Positions 37,216 through 45,747 of a DNA stretch of 64,000 nucleotides are shown here, in pieces. The notes beneath the pieces are model-generated. The model was given only the letters and a program-made list of their open reading frames with translations. It did no database searches and was not told the origin of the DNA. The DNA lies in the NCBI GenBank assembly GCA_025656675.1, contig JAHXHN010000001.1:463501-527500 (forward strand). Direction: 5' to 3'. Made by a program: the position numbers and the translations under genes. The stretch comes from Candidatus Thiodiazotropha sp. (ex Codakia rugifera) (GTDB lineage: Bacteria; Pseudomonadota; Gammaproteobacteria; Chromatiales; Chromatiaceae). The first letter of the stretch is position 1. Every line of letters starts with the position of its first letter.

Positions 37216-39255
37216 GTGAAGAATACCCTTTTAGAGATGCACGGGCTACCAGCCTTCTCCAGTATCACACCGGCGATGGTCGAACCCGCCATCGATCAGC
37301 TGATACAGGGTAATCGCCAGACAATCGAGCAGCTGCTGAACGCTCAGATTGATTTCACATGGAATAACCTGGTTGAACCCCTGGAGAGGATTGAGGACCG
37401 ACTCAGCCGAGCCTGGTCACCGGTCAGCCATATGAATGCCGTGGTCAATAATGACGAACTGCGTGCCGCCTACAATGCATCACTACCCAAGCTGAGTGAA
37501 TATACCACCGAGATAGGACAAAATAGACAGCTCTGCGATGCCTATAAAAAGGTTAATGATCAAGCGGATCTCAAACAGGCTCAACAGCAACTGCTGCACA
37601 ACGCACTGCTCGACTTTCGTCTTTCCGGTGTCGATTTAGACCATGAAAAACAACAGCGCTTCAAGGAGATCAGTCAGGAGCTGTCCCGACTCACCACCAA
37701 ATTTGAGGAAAATTTGCTGGATGCCACCCATGCCTGGAGCAAACTCATTAGCGACCGGTCCTCGCTATTGGGCCTACCCGAATCAGCTCTCGCACTTGCC
37801 AAACAGACAGCTGCACAGCGGGATCAGGTAGGTTGGTTACTGACCCTGGATTTTCCCTCTTACCTACCGGTAATGACTTATGCGGATGATCGTGAATTGC
37901 GACAGGAAGTCTACCAGGCGTTTGCCACCCGGGCTTCCGATCAGGGTCCCCATGCGGGTCAGTGGGACAATAGCAAGGAGATGGAACAGCTGCTCAAACT
38001 GCGTCACGAGCAAGCCCGGTTATTGGGGTATTCCAACTATGCCGAACGGTCATTGGCACGCAAGATGGCCGCATCAACTGATCAGGTAATGACATTTCTT
38101 ACCGACCTGGCTGAACGGTCTCGCAAACAAGCCGAGCAGGAGCTTAAAGCACTTCAGCTGTTCGCTGAAACCGAATTTGGCATCAAGGATCTACAGGCCT
38201 GGGATATCGGCTACTATTCGGAAAAACTACGTCAGCAGCGCCACAATATCAGTCAGGAGGAATTGAAACCCTACTTTCCTGAAACCCGGGTGGTACCCGG
38301 CATGTTTGCAGTGGTTGAACGGCTCTTCGGTATCCATATCAACGAAGTGAGCGGTGTTGATAGCTGGCACCCTGATGTACGGTTTTTTGAAATCCACGAT
38401 AAGGAACAGCACCTGCGTGGCCAGTTCTACCTCGATCTCTACGCCCGGCCTAAAAAACGGGGTGGTGCATGGATGGATGAGTGTGCATCCCGTTTCTTCA
38501 CCGATACCGTTGACCAGCTCCCGGTAGCCTATCTCACCTGTAACTTTTCACCCCCTGTCGATGGCAAACCCGCCCTTTTCACCCATGATGAGGTACAAAC
38601 CCTGTTTCACGAATTCGGTCATGGCCTGCACCATTTGTTGACAAAGGTCGATTACCCTGCCGTCTCTGGTATTAATGGTGTTGCCTGGGATGCAGTTGAA
38701 CTACCCAGTCAATTCATGGAGAACTGGTGTTGGGAAAAAGAGGCATTGGCCCTGATTTCAGGACATGTCGATAGCGGTGAACCCATCCCGGATGAGCTCT
38801 ATCAACGCATGTACGCCGCCAGGAACTTTCAATCCGCCATGCAGATGGTTCGTCAACTCGAATTCTCACTCTTCGATTTCCGTATCCACAGGGAGTACGA
38901 CCCGGAAAAAGGGGGGCGCATCTACGACATTCTCGAGCAGGTGCGTCAGCAAGTGTCAGTGATCAGACCGCCGGCCTGGAATCGCTTTGCTCATGGCTTC
39001 TCCCATATCTTCGCCGGTGGCTATGCAGCTGGCTACTACAGTTACAAATGGGCTGAGGTACTCTCCGCCGATGCCTTTTCTCTGTTTGAAGAACATGGGA
39101 TTTTCAACCCGGATACGGGTCAGGCTTTTCTGCAGGAAATATTGGAACAGGGGGGCTCCAAGGATGCAATGGCGTTGTTTGTTGCCTTCAGAGGCAGAGA
39201 ACCGGAGATAGAACCCTTGTTACGACACAGCGGGATAACGGGGTCTGATAGCTAA
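37216..39255 (+). CDS. prlC: Oligopeptidase A (M3 metallopeptidase)
   Basis: A cytosolic zinc oligopeptidase of 679 residues that degrades short peptides and cleaved signal peptides. The zinc motif is FHEFGHGLHHLL at about 464-475 (HEFGH), with the third ligand Glu in the downstream GVAWDAVELPSQFMENW segment. N- and C-terminal helical domains are typical of M3A enzymes. Translation starts at GTG with GGAG 8 nt upstream. Confidence 0.97.
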   Translation: MKNTLLEMHGLPAFSSITPAMVEPAIDQLIQGNRQTIEQLLNAQIDFTWNNLVEPLERIEDRLSRAWSPVSHMNAVVNNDELRAAYNASLPKLSEYTTEIGQNRQLCDAYKKVNDQADLKQAQQQLLHNALLDFRLSGVDLDHEKQQRFKEISQELSRLTTKFEENLLDATHAWSKLISDRSSLLGLPESALALAKQTAAQRDQVGWLLTLDFPSYLPVMTYADDRELRQEVYQAFATRASDQGPHAGQWDNSKEMEQLLKLRHEQARLLGYSNYAERSLARKMAASTDQVMTFLTDLAERSRKQAEQELKALQLFAETEFGIKDLQAWDIGYYSEKLRQQRHNISQEELKPYFPETRVVPGMFAVVERLFGIHINEVSGVDSWHPDVRFFEIHDKEQHLRGQFYLDLYARPKKRGGAWMDECASRFFTDTVDQLPVAYLTCNFSPPVDGKPALFTHDEVQTLFHEFGHGLHHLLTKVDYPAVSGINGVAWDAVELPSQFMENWCWEKEALALISGHVDSGEPIPDELYQRMYAARNFQSAMQMVRQLEFSLFDFRIHREYDPEKGGRIYDILEQVRQQVSVIRPPAWNRFAHGFSHIFAGGYAAGYYSYKWAEVLSADAFSLFEEHGIFNPDTGQAFLQEILEQGGSKDAMALFVAFRGREPEIEPLLRHSGITGSDS

Positions 39256-39283
39256 AAAAACCAGGTGACGCGAAAGCGCCACC
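39254..39283 (-). terminator. Rho-independent terminator for the minus-strand gene pair
   Basis: A stem with a GAAA/TTTC tetraloop (GGTGACGC at 39264-39271 with GCGCCACC at 39276-39283, one mismatch) is followed on the minus strand by seven T (39254-39260). It ends the transcript of the two small genes to its right and sits against the end of prlC. Confidence 0.8.
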
Positions 39284-39295
39284 CTAGTCGGTGAG

Positions 39296-39805
39296 TTAGA
39301 TACCCAAGGCATCATACCCCCAACCAACACCACCGATTTCAACCTCGGGATGCAACTGACGAATCGACCTTTCAACTTCTGCGATACGCCACCGAGGTAC
39401 ATCGACCAACAACAAAATCTCGCCATGCTGCAAGGGAACACGGCAATCCGCCAGATGCGTGTGGGGCACGTGACTGGCAAAGTAGTAACCTGATAGAACC
39501 GTGACAGCCATGACACCCAAACACCCCAGTACCCATACCCATTCTGTGCTCCAGAGTGCAAACAACAAAAATAGTAAGGCTGCAAAAAAGAGCAGCAGGT
39601 TCATGTCCCAGAACCAACGTTCCAGTCGAGCGCCAGTATCACTGCGTTGTCTTACGGTAGCTTCAGGTAACCCTGAAATATCTACACCCTGTTTGGCAAT
39701 AGCATGTATATGCTGGCGATTGACCTGATTAAGTGTCAGATCATTGACCACCTTACCAGCCTGCTCAGTCGTAGGTATCAACATGTATAGACGTCTCAGG
39801 ATCAT
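39296..39805 (-). CDS. Membrane protein with two helices between soluble alpha/beta segments
   Basis: A 169-residue protein. The N-terminal soluble part (LYMLIPTTEQAGKVVNDL... HIHAIAKQG) resembles the start of general-stress or DUF1269-like proteins. Two adjacent helices follow (LLLFFAALLFLLFALW, VWVLGCLGVMAVTVLSGYYF). A C-terminal soluble part (GEILLLVDVPRWRIAEVERSIRQ) ends it. GGGAGG lies about 8 nt before the ATG. It is coupled with the 69-residue gene upstream (13 bp) and followed by a strong terminator. Family assignment is tentative. Confidence 0.72.
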   Translation of the reverse strand: MILRRLYMLIPTTEQAGKVVNDLTLNQVNRQHIHAIAKQGVDISGLPEATVRQRSDTGARLERWFWDMNLLLFFAALLFLLFALWSTEWVWVLGCLGVMAVTVLSGYYFASHVPHTHLADCRVPLQHGEILLLVDVPRWRIAEVERSIRQLHPEVEIGGVGWGYDALGI

Positions 39806-39818
39806 CCTCTACCTCCCG

Positions 39819-40028
39819 TTAACCTTCAGCAACATAGTTGTCCGTATCATCTCCACAGACTATTTTCCGATCTTCCAAGACCATGTTCTGATAAATACGC
39901 TTGGTTAATTCACTTTCGAAATAGATCTCTACTCCATGATTGCCATCACCCTCATAGAGGCAGGGATGGTCTTCAAGATCGGAGACATCACGCAGGGTTA
40001 CGGGATCCGTAGTGGTTCTGATATGCAT
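39819..40028 (-). CDS. Small acidic protein of unknown function
   Basis: A 69-residue soluble protein with GAGGAG about 10 nt before the ATG. It is acidic and has two cysteines (HPCLYEGD, KIVCGDD). The pattern LRDVSDLEDHPCLYEGDGNHGVEIYFES, read as two adjoining segments, suggests a compact beta-rich domain. It begins a two-gene transcript with the membrane protein downstream. I do not recognise the family. Confidence 0.65.
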   Translation of the reverse strand: MHIRTTTDPVTLRDVSDLEDHPCLYEGDGNHGVEIYFESELTKRIYQNMVLEDRKIVCGDDTDNYVAEG

Positions 40029-40156
40029 TGTTCCAATCTCCTCGTTTTCTACGCATCACATATAAGCTATAGAAATACCTAGTAAAACAATCAAGTAAAT
40101 AACGGCAATTAATCAGATGGGGAAATTAAGGAAATAGAGCCGTTCAGCCCGCCGTC

Positions 40157-41467
40157 TCAGATTGTCGTAAAAAGCTCGAAAAAAAGCAGATAGAACAAGC
40201 TAGCCAACACTAGCCCAAAAAACATAACCGGCATCCCTGTGCGCATCCATTGCAATGGCGTTACTTTAGCTTCTGGCATACCGCTCTTTTCCAATTCGCT
40301 GACTGCGATAATATTAGCCGTTGCACCAATATGAGTGCCGTTGCCACCCAGCCCTACACCCAATGCAAGTGCCCACCACAAGGGGGCGATATTGACACCA
40401 CTGCTCTCAAGCCCAAGGATAATGGGAATCATAGTCACGGTGAAGGGAATGTTATCGACCACGGCACTGAGAATCGCCGCAACCCACATCAACACCAGAC
40501 CTGTCATTAACAATTTACTGGGATCGGTAGCCAAGGTCGCCAGTTGATGACCTAGCAGCTCGAGCAGACCTGAGGACTCTACACCACCCACGATCATAAA
40601 AAGTGCCGCAAAAAAGAACAATACCGACCAGTTAACCGAGCTAAACAGTTTCTCCATATCGGGACGCATCAACAGCAACGCCAGAGTCAATCCTATAAAC
40701 GAGGCATAAGCGGGTAAAAAATGTAATGTGTGGTGAATAAAAAAGAGTACCACCACGATAGTGAGAGAGAAGAGTATCCGCTTCAATCCCTTAGCATCCT
40801 TAATGGCATGCGTGGCCACCAGTGTCTTGGGATCTTTCCCCCCGTCGGTAAGCTGATCACGAAACAGGTAGAGCATCAACGCCACTGTGCCAATCCAAAC
40901 CACCAAAACCGGAAATCCCATATGCACCAGGAAAGAGTTGAAGCTGATATCCCCTGCACTACCGATCATCAGATTGGGCGGATCACCAACCAACGTTGCA
41001 GCACCACCGATATTGGAGAGCATTGCTTCTGCCATGAGGTAGGGCATCGGGTTTATCTTTAGCAGACGGCAGATCAATACAGTCAGCGGAGCGAATACAA
41101 TGACCGTGGTGACATTGTCGAGTATCGTACTGATGACACTCACTGCAAGACTGAGATAGATCAGTAACAGTTTCGGGTTGCCCTTTGCCCAATGGGTAAT
41201 ATGCACTGCCGCAAAATCAAAGGCGCCCGTGGGTCGTAATAGAGCCACCAGCATCATCATTGCAGCGAGCAGTAGAATGGTATTCGCATCCACCGCAAGA
41301 ATGGCAGCCTCCTGCGTATAGAATCCCATCCACATGCCGATTCCAATCATCGCCACTGCACCAAAAATGGCGGCGCTGGTCCGATGCAGGACTTCAGAGA
41401 AAATCAAGCCATAAGCAACCACCAATACAGCTGCAGAGGTCCACATCTCCAGGGTTAGATTATCCAT
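40157..41467 (-). CDS. ArsB/NhaD-type (SLC13/IT superfamily) permease
   Basis: A 436-residue membrane protein with about 11 helices of the ion-transporter superfamily. Two re-entrant signatures are visible: LSNIGGAATLVGDPPNLMIG and LGGNGTHIGATANIIAVSE, with DNVTTVIVFAPL and DNIPFTVTMIPI as the paired helix motifs. The pattern fits the P-permease/CitM-ArsB branch; the substrate (Na+/H+, arsenite, carboxylate) cannot be read from sequence. It is preceded by a CBS-domain gene 12 bp upstream, which may regulate it. Confidence 0.87.
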   Translation of the reverse strand: MDNLTLEMWTSAAVLVVAYGLIFSEVLHRTSAAIFGAVAMIGIGMWMGFYTQEAAILAVDANTILLLAAMMMLVALLRPTGAFDFAAVHITHWAKGNPKLLLIYLSLAVSVISTILDNVTTVIVFAPLTVLICRLLKINPMPYLMAEAMLSNIGGAATLVGDPPNLMIGSAGDISFNSFLVHMGFPVLVVWIGTVALMLYLFRDQLTDGGKDPKTLVATHAIKDAKGLKRILFSLTIVVVLFFIHHTLHFLPAYASFIGLTLALLLMRPDMEKLFSSVNWSVLFFFAALFMIVGGVESSGLLELLGHQLATLATDPSKLLMTGLVLMWVAAILSAVVDNIPFTVTMIPIILGLESSGVNIAPLWWALALGVGLGGNGTHIGATANIIAVSELEKSGMPEAKVTPLQWMRTGMPVMFFGLVLASLFYLLFFELFTTI

Positions 41468-41479
41468 ATCGTGCTCGAT

Positions 41480-41938
41480 CTACTCGACGCAACATGCTCT
41501 GGTAACGACAGCTCTGGCAATACTCAAACGTGTCACAACCCCCTGGTAGTTATCTCCTTCGGTAACAAACAGATAGGAGGTATTGTATTGTTCCATGATT
41601 GCCAACGCCTTGATTGCCTGAAAGTTTGGCGACAATTGAATGAAATCGGCGAATACAAAGTCATCCACTTTCCGAGCCATCAGCTCATCGGCTATGATGT
41701 GTGGAAAATCAAGATGCTCGATATCGTCCCCCAGAAGATGTGCGCCTTGTATAACGTCCTCCGGAATGCAACAAAGCAAGAAAAGGTGCCTGACAGAAAA
41801 CCTGCCGGACAGCTTACCTTCTGCATTCATGTACGGGATGCCTGGTACGCGCTTTTCAACACACTCCATCATAACTTCACCGAGTTGCATACCTGGTCTA
41901 GCCACCTTTGTTGGAATTGATATGTGCTTGATTTTCAT
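41480..41938 (-). CDS. Stand-alone tandem CBS domain protein
   Basis: A 152-residue protein of two CBS repeats. The first covers about 8-55 (PGMQLGEVMMECVEKRVPGIPYMNAEG...RFSVRHL, read in parts). The second covers about 100-148 (SPNFQAIKALAIMEQYNTSYLFVTEGD...GVVTRLSIARAV). CBS pairs bind adenine nucleotides and often gate transporters. It sits between ttcA-like (4-bp overlap) and the ArsB/NhaD permease (12-bp gap), so a nucleotide-sensing role for the permease is a reasonable inference. Confidence 0.85.
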   Translation of the reverse strand: MKIKHISIPTKVARPGMQLGEVMMECVEKRVPGIPYMNAEGKLSGRFSVRHLFLLCCIPEDVIQGAHLLGDDIEHLDFPHIIADELMARKVDDFVFADFIQLSPNFQAIKALAIMEQYNTSYLFVTEGDNYQGVVTRLSIARAVVTRACCVE

Positions 41939-42669
41939 GGTGGGGTTTCATCCATTAATGGTTTCATTGCATGCAGCATATTGGCAAACAAGTGCTTGGT
42001 ATGTCTCTCTTCTCTGGCTAGCAACTGCTTCATATAAGCGCGTTGTGTGGGTGCTGTAAAGCAAGCCGGACAACTGTCGGGGATGATAGGCAGCGCCGCT
42101 TCCACAGCAAACGATCCGGTTTGGGTCTCCCGACAGTAGACCAGCGGCCTGATAATGCGGATATCCCGCGCATCGTTTAGATAATGGGCTTTCATGGTGC
42201 GTAACTGTCCACCGTGGAACAGAGACATCATCAGACTCTCTGCAAGATCGTCCAGATGTTGCGCAAGCGCCAGTACACTGTAACCCTCCCGGCGACAGGT
42301 CGAGTACATGATGCCACGTTTCATGCGTGCGCAATAAGCGCAAAAAGAGTTGCCATCCATGTTCTGCCGGGCCTCATCCATGATCGGTTGCTCTTCATAA
42401 AACCAGGACACACCCAAAGCGTCGTAGTACGCTTTGAGTGGCGCCGGATTGAAGCCCTCCACCTCCGGATCGACTGTGATCACACCCAGCTCAAACTTAA
42501 CTGGAGCATACTGCTGTAAATGGCTGAGAATCTGTAGCAGTGAAAGAGAATCCTTACCACCGGAGACCCCAAGCAGTATCCGGTCTCCTTCGCGGATCAT
42601 GTCGAAATCGGCTATCGCCTTACCGACCTTTCTTAATATCGATTTGGGTGGTTTCACATCGTGTTTCAT
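41935..42669 (-). CDS. TtcA-like PP-loop tRNA thiolation protein
   Basis: A 244-residue PP-loop ATPase. GKAIADFDMIREGDRILLGVS leads into SGGKDSLSLLQIL, the P-loop. CAYCARMKRGIMY corresponds to the CxxC of TtcA that binds an iron-sulfur cluster, and CPAC further on is another cysteine pair. RPLVYCRETQ is also TtcA-like. TtcA thiolates cytidine 32 of some tRNAs. This protein is shorter than E. coli TtcA (311 residues), lacking its C-terminal tail, so a paralogous target is possible. A GTG 66 bp upstream could extend the N-terminus. It is first in an operon with CBS and permease genes. Confidence 0.82.
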   Translation of the reverse strand: MKHDVKPPKSILRKVGKAIADFDMIREGDRILLGVSGGKDSLSLLQILSHLQQYAPVKFELGVITVDPEVEGFNPAPLKAYYDALGVSWFYEEQPIMDEARQNMDGNSFCAYCARMKRGIMYSTCRREGYSVLALAQHLDDLAESLMMSLFHGGQLRTMKAHYLNDARDIRIIRPLVYCRETQTGSFAVEAALPIIPDSCPACFTAPTQRAYMKQLLAREERHTKHLFANMLHAMKPLMDETPP

Positions 42670-42766
42670 CGGTGCATTTTGACACGAAGCACAATGTTGA
42701 CCAATGTGGATCGTTACAAGACATGTTATCCCCACAGCACAGGTGTTCGCCCTGAAGGAAGTGCCC

Positions 42767-42782
42767 TTGGGGTACGCCCCAA
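42767..42782. other. Perfect hairpin with UACG tetraloop between operons
   Basis: TTGGGG-TACG-CCCCAA lies between the slipin stop and the ttcA-like start, flanked by AAGGAAGTGCCC and AAGGAAGTCCC direct repeats. The UNCG-type loop on the plus strand gives a stable RNA hairpin. There is no T-run. It could be part of a small dispersed repeat. Confidence 0.4.
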
Positions 42783-42849
42783 AGGAAGTCCCATCGAGGT
42801 ATTTCGCTGGAGCAACAGAGAATGAAGAGCGCCAGAAACTGTGATTCAG

Positions 42850-43701
42850 CTAGGATCTACTCATTATGCCCTTGATTGCAGCAGGTAAGTCTGCCGGCAA
42901 TACGATCATCTTACTGTTATCGGAAACGGAGATATTCTCCAATGCACCCACATATTTCTCACCTAATAGATAAACGACAGGCATCTCATCTTCACCAATT
43001 GCCTCAGTTACCATTTGAATAGCCCGTTGACTGCCCTTTGCCAAGATAACCTTGGCTTCTGCATCTCGCCTGGATGCCTCCAGTCTTCCTTCCGCCTCAA
43101 GAATCTGGGCCTGTTTGTCACCTTCGGCTCGGGTAACGGTAGCACGTCGGCCACGCTCAGCGGCAGCCTGCTCCTCCATCGCCTGCTGCATTGTACCGGA
43201 TGGGTTGATATCCTGGATTTCAACCGTCTTCATGATGATGCCCCAATCGGAGATATCATCAGAGATGGACTCCTTCAGTTTGGCTTTAATCAGGTCACGG
43301 GATGAGAGTGCATCATCAAGCGCCATTTCACCGATGATCGATCGAAGTGTCGTCTGGACCAAGGTTTGAATCGCAATTCTATAGTCCTCAACACCGTAAA
43401 CCGCTTTCTCAGGTGAAATGATGTTCATATAGGCAACCGCATTCGCCACGATAACGGCATTGTCGCGTGTAATCACCTCCTGGGAAGGGATATCCAACAC
43501 AATATCCTTCGTGGTGACCTTATGCGTAACATCATCAATATAGGGGATAAGAATATTGAGACCAGGACTTAATGTGGTCTGGTACTTCCCCAAACGTTGA
43601 ACCACCCATTTATATCCTTGAGGAACCAAGCGCACACCCTTAGCGATGGTAACAACAACCAGCACAAAGAGTGCTATGGAGATCATTAACCCTGCTTCCA
43701 T
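42850..43701 (-). CDS. SPFH/stomatin-like membrane protein (slipin)
   Basis: A 283-residue protein with an N-terminal hydrophobic helix (LMISIALFVLVVVTIAKGV) and an SPFH domain (LVPQGYKWVVQRLGKYQTTL, LSPGLNILIPYIDDV, DIPSQEVITRDNAVIVANA, read in parts). A C-terminal Ala/Glu/Arg-rich coiled coil follows (AEGDKQAQILEAEGRLEASR). These form membrane microdomain cages with NfeD partners, and the NfeD gene lies 16 bp upstream on the same strand. Confidence 0.93.
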   Translation of the reverse strand: MEAGLMISIALFVLVVVTIAKGVRLVPQGYKWVVQRLGKYQTTLSPGLNILIPYIDDVTHKVTTKDIVLDIPSQEVITRDNAVIVANAVAYMNIISPEKAVYGVEDYRIAIQTLVQTTLRSIIGEMALDDALSSRDLIKAKLKESISDDISDWGIIMKTVEIQDINPSGTMQQAMEEQAAAERGRRATVTRAEGDKQAQILEAEGRLEASRRDAEAKVILAKGSQRAIQMVTEAIGEDEMPVVYLLGEKYVGALENISVSDNSKMIVLPADLPAAIKGIMSRS

Positions 43702-43717
43702 TTCAAACTCCCAAATT

Positions 43718-44170
43718 TTATGATTTAGTTACAATGAGGCTGTTGCCTGATAGATCAATGACCCGCACACGGTCTCCAACGGCAAGACTATCCTGAGCGA
43801 TAAATTTCCACTCATCAGAACCTAAAACCGGCGCTGGAAACCGGAGTGTCCCTCTTCTCTCTTCATTCGGCACAGACAGAACCTGACCCACTTCACCAAT
43901 AATGGCCTCCCGGGACAATCCCGCTTTTGTTTTGTCAATCGAAAGCGGCTTCAGATACTTAAACCAAAGCCAGGCTAAAGCGGCAGACAGCACTGTCCAC
44001 AAAATCACTTGTAGCGTGACCGACAGACCGGGTAAAAAAAAGAGCAGCACGCCGACAATAACCGCTGCAGCTCCAATCCACAGCACAGTAAAGCTGGGTA
44101 GTGCAATCTCCAGCAGCATTAAACCGATACCTAAGATCACCCAATGCCAATAAACAATTTGAAAACTCAT
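43718..44170 (-). CDS. NfeD family membrane protein
   Basis: A 150-residue short NfeD protein. Three to four membrane helices (WHWVILGIGLMLLEIALPSF, VLWIGAAAVIVGVLLFFLPG, LQVILWTVLSAALAWLWF) are followed by an OB-fold (GEVGQVLSVPNEERRGTLRF, VGDRVRVIDLSGNSLIV). It pairs with the SPFH protein downstream; the OB-fold is thought to interact with the SPFH cage. The ATG at 44170 has AGGGA upstream. Confidence 0.92.
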   Translation of the reverse strand: MSFQIVYWHWVILGIGLMLLEIALPSFTVLWIGAAAVIVGVLLFFLPGLSVTLQVILWTVLSAALAWLWFKYLKPLSIDKTKAGLSREAIIGEVGQVLSVPNEERRGTLRFPAPVLGSDEWKFIAQDSLAVGDRVRVIDLSGNSLIVTKS

Positions 44171-44535
44171 ACTAACATCCCTTAATGAGGTCAGGTGCTC
44201 ATGATAGATTATCAATGATACCTGAGCTATCACTACCTGAGAGCAAGGTTAATTGTACTTTCTCACCCTGATGGGCCCACTTCTCAAATAACTATTTTTA
44301 CCTATAGTTCAATGAGATACGATATAACATATAGATTACAGGGCTATAAGCCTCAAGATTATCTGCTGTACTACCGATATAACTATTAAGCCTGCTACCC
44401 GTTGTCCCGGATTTGGATTTTCCCATGTCTACAGGCTTTCGGCCAGAGGAACAAGCAGCTCTTTCCCCTGCGTCAGTCATCGACTCAAGGACGAGCTGTC
44501 AGGTCGCCGAAATTCGGCAATCGTAGGCAACTGAA
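44171..44535. other. Non-coding gap before the receiver-HDOD gene
   Basis: No convincing gene in 365 bp. An A/T-rich stretch (44285-44340) may hold promoters for either side. A 6-bp palindromic hairpin (GCCGAA/TTCGGC, 44506-44518) lies 17 bp before the ATG of the receiver-HDOD gene and could affect its translation. Confidence 0.4.
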
Positions 44536-45747
44536 ATGTACACCACAGACAGTAAGGCGATTTTATTCGTAGACAGCGACAGCAATCAGCTGCAATCGCT
44601 TAAACGCACCCTCCGCGCCTATCGAAACAAATGGCAACTGCACTTCGCCAATGATGCTCAACAAGCCCTGGAATTGATGCAACAGTCACCGGTGGATATC
44701 GTTGTCAGCGAAACCCAGCTTGCAGGCATGCCTGGTAGCGATCTGCTGAAACAGATTCAGCTCCACTATCCCAGTGCCACCCGTCTGCTGTTCTCCGGAC
44801 AGGCGATGCGTACACCAGCGCAGGAAGTTGTCCATCACGCCCACCAATTTATCGCTAAACCCTGTGACACCACAGATTTAATCGCGATCTTACAACGGGT
44901 ATTCCATCTACGCAGCCTGCTCAACAATCCATCCGTTGAGGAGATGATCAGTAGCCTCGGTACACTACCCAGCCTCCCCAGTACCTATCAAAAGATGATT
45001 TCCGCACTGCAATCCGATGCCACTACCGTGACTGACATTGGCCGGATAGTTGCTCAGGACATCGGCATGTCCACTAAAATCCTGCAAATGGTCAACTCAG
45101 CCTTCTTTGGATTACCACAACAGATTGCTTCACCGGAACATGCCGTCACCTTATTGGGTATAGAGACGATTACTAATCTTGCGCTTACAGTCGGGGTCTT
45201 CTCGCAACTCGACAAATCTGTTTTAGAGGAATTTAACCTCGATACCCTGTGGCAACACAGCATGATAATTTCCGGTCTGGTACAACGTCTGGCTCAAGTG
45301 GCAGGCCTTGATCAACAGCAGCGTCAAAATCCAGTATTGGCAGGTCTGCTACATGATCTGGGTGAAGTCGTTCTGGCCACCCAGGACACTGCAGAATACC
45401 GCCGCATAGTGCAGCAGGCGAAGCAGGACGGCATTCCTCAATATGAGATTGAGACAGAATCATTATGGTGTAATCATGCCACCATCGGCGCCTACCTGAT
45501 GGGATTATGGGGACTTCCATTCTCTGCTGTGGAAGCGGTAGCACTGCATCATTCAGTTGAGAGCCAGAGTAATCAGCGCCCTGATTGTCTGATCGTATAT
45601 GCCGCCAATCTCTACGCACACTGGTTCCTTGAGAGTCAACAAAGTCCTTACTATACAATTGACCGGCTGCAAGCCTTATTATCCCCAACTGAATTCGAGC
45701 AATGGACAGCAGTTGCCAAGGAGTATCTCGATGGACAAGCTGCCTGA
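44536..45747 (+). CDS. Receiver-HDOD protein with Glu in place of phospho-Asp
   Basis: A 403-residue protein: receiver (1-120) and HDOD domain (about 135-335). In the receiver the acidic pair is kept (FVDSDSN, D13/D15) and so is the Lys (FIAKPCD, K108). The phosphorylation site reads DIVVSETQLAGMPG, placing Glu59 where Asp is expected. Glu often mimics the phosphorylated state, so the domain may be permanently active. HDOD signatures include LPSLPSTYQKMISAL, DIGMSTKILQMVNSAFFG and NPVLAGLLHDLGEVVLA. HDOD proteins are linked to signalling and c-di-GMP-related regulation. It overlaps the next gene by 17 bp. Confidence 0.88.
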   Translation: MYTTDSKAILFVDSDSNQLQSLKRTLRAYRNKWQLHFANDAQQALELMQQSPVDIVVSETQLAGMPGSDLLKQIQLHYPSATRLLFSGQAMRTPAQEVVHHAHQFIAKPCDTTDLIAILQRVFHLRSLLNNPSVEEMISSLGTLPSLPSTYQKMISALQSDATTVTDIGRIVAQDIGMSTKILQMVNSAFFGLPQQIASPEHAVTLLGIETITNLALTVGVFSQLDKSVLEEFNLDTLWQHSMIISGLVQRLAQVAGLDQQQRQNPVLAGLLHDLGEVVLATQDTAEYRRIVQQAKQDGIPQYEIETESLWCNHATIGAYLMGLWGLPFSAVEAVALHHSVESQSNQRPDCLIVYAANLYAHWFLESQQSPYYTIDRLQALLSPTEFEQWTAVAKEYLDGQAA

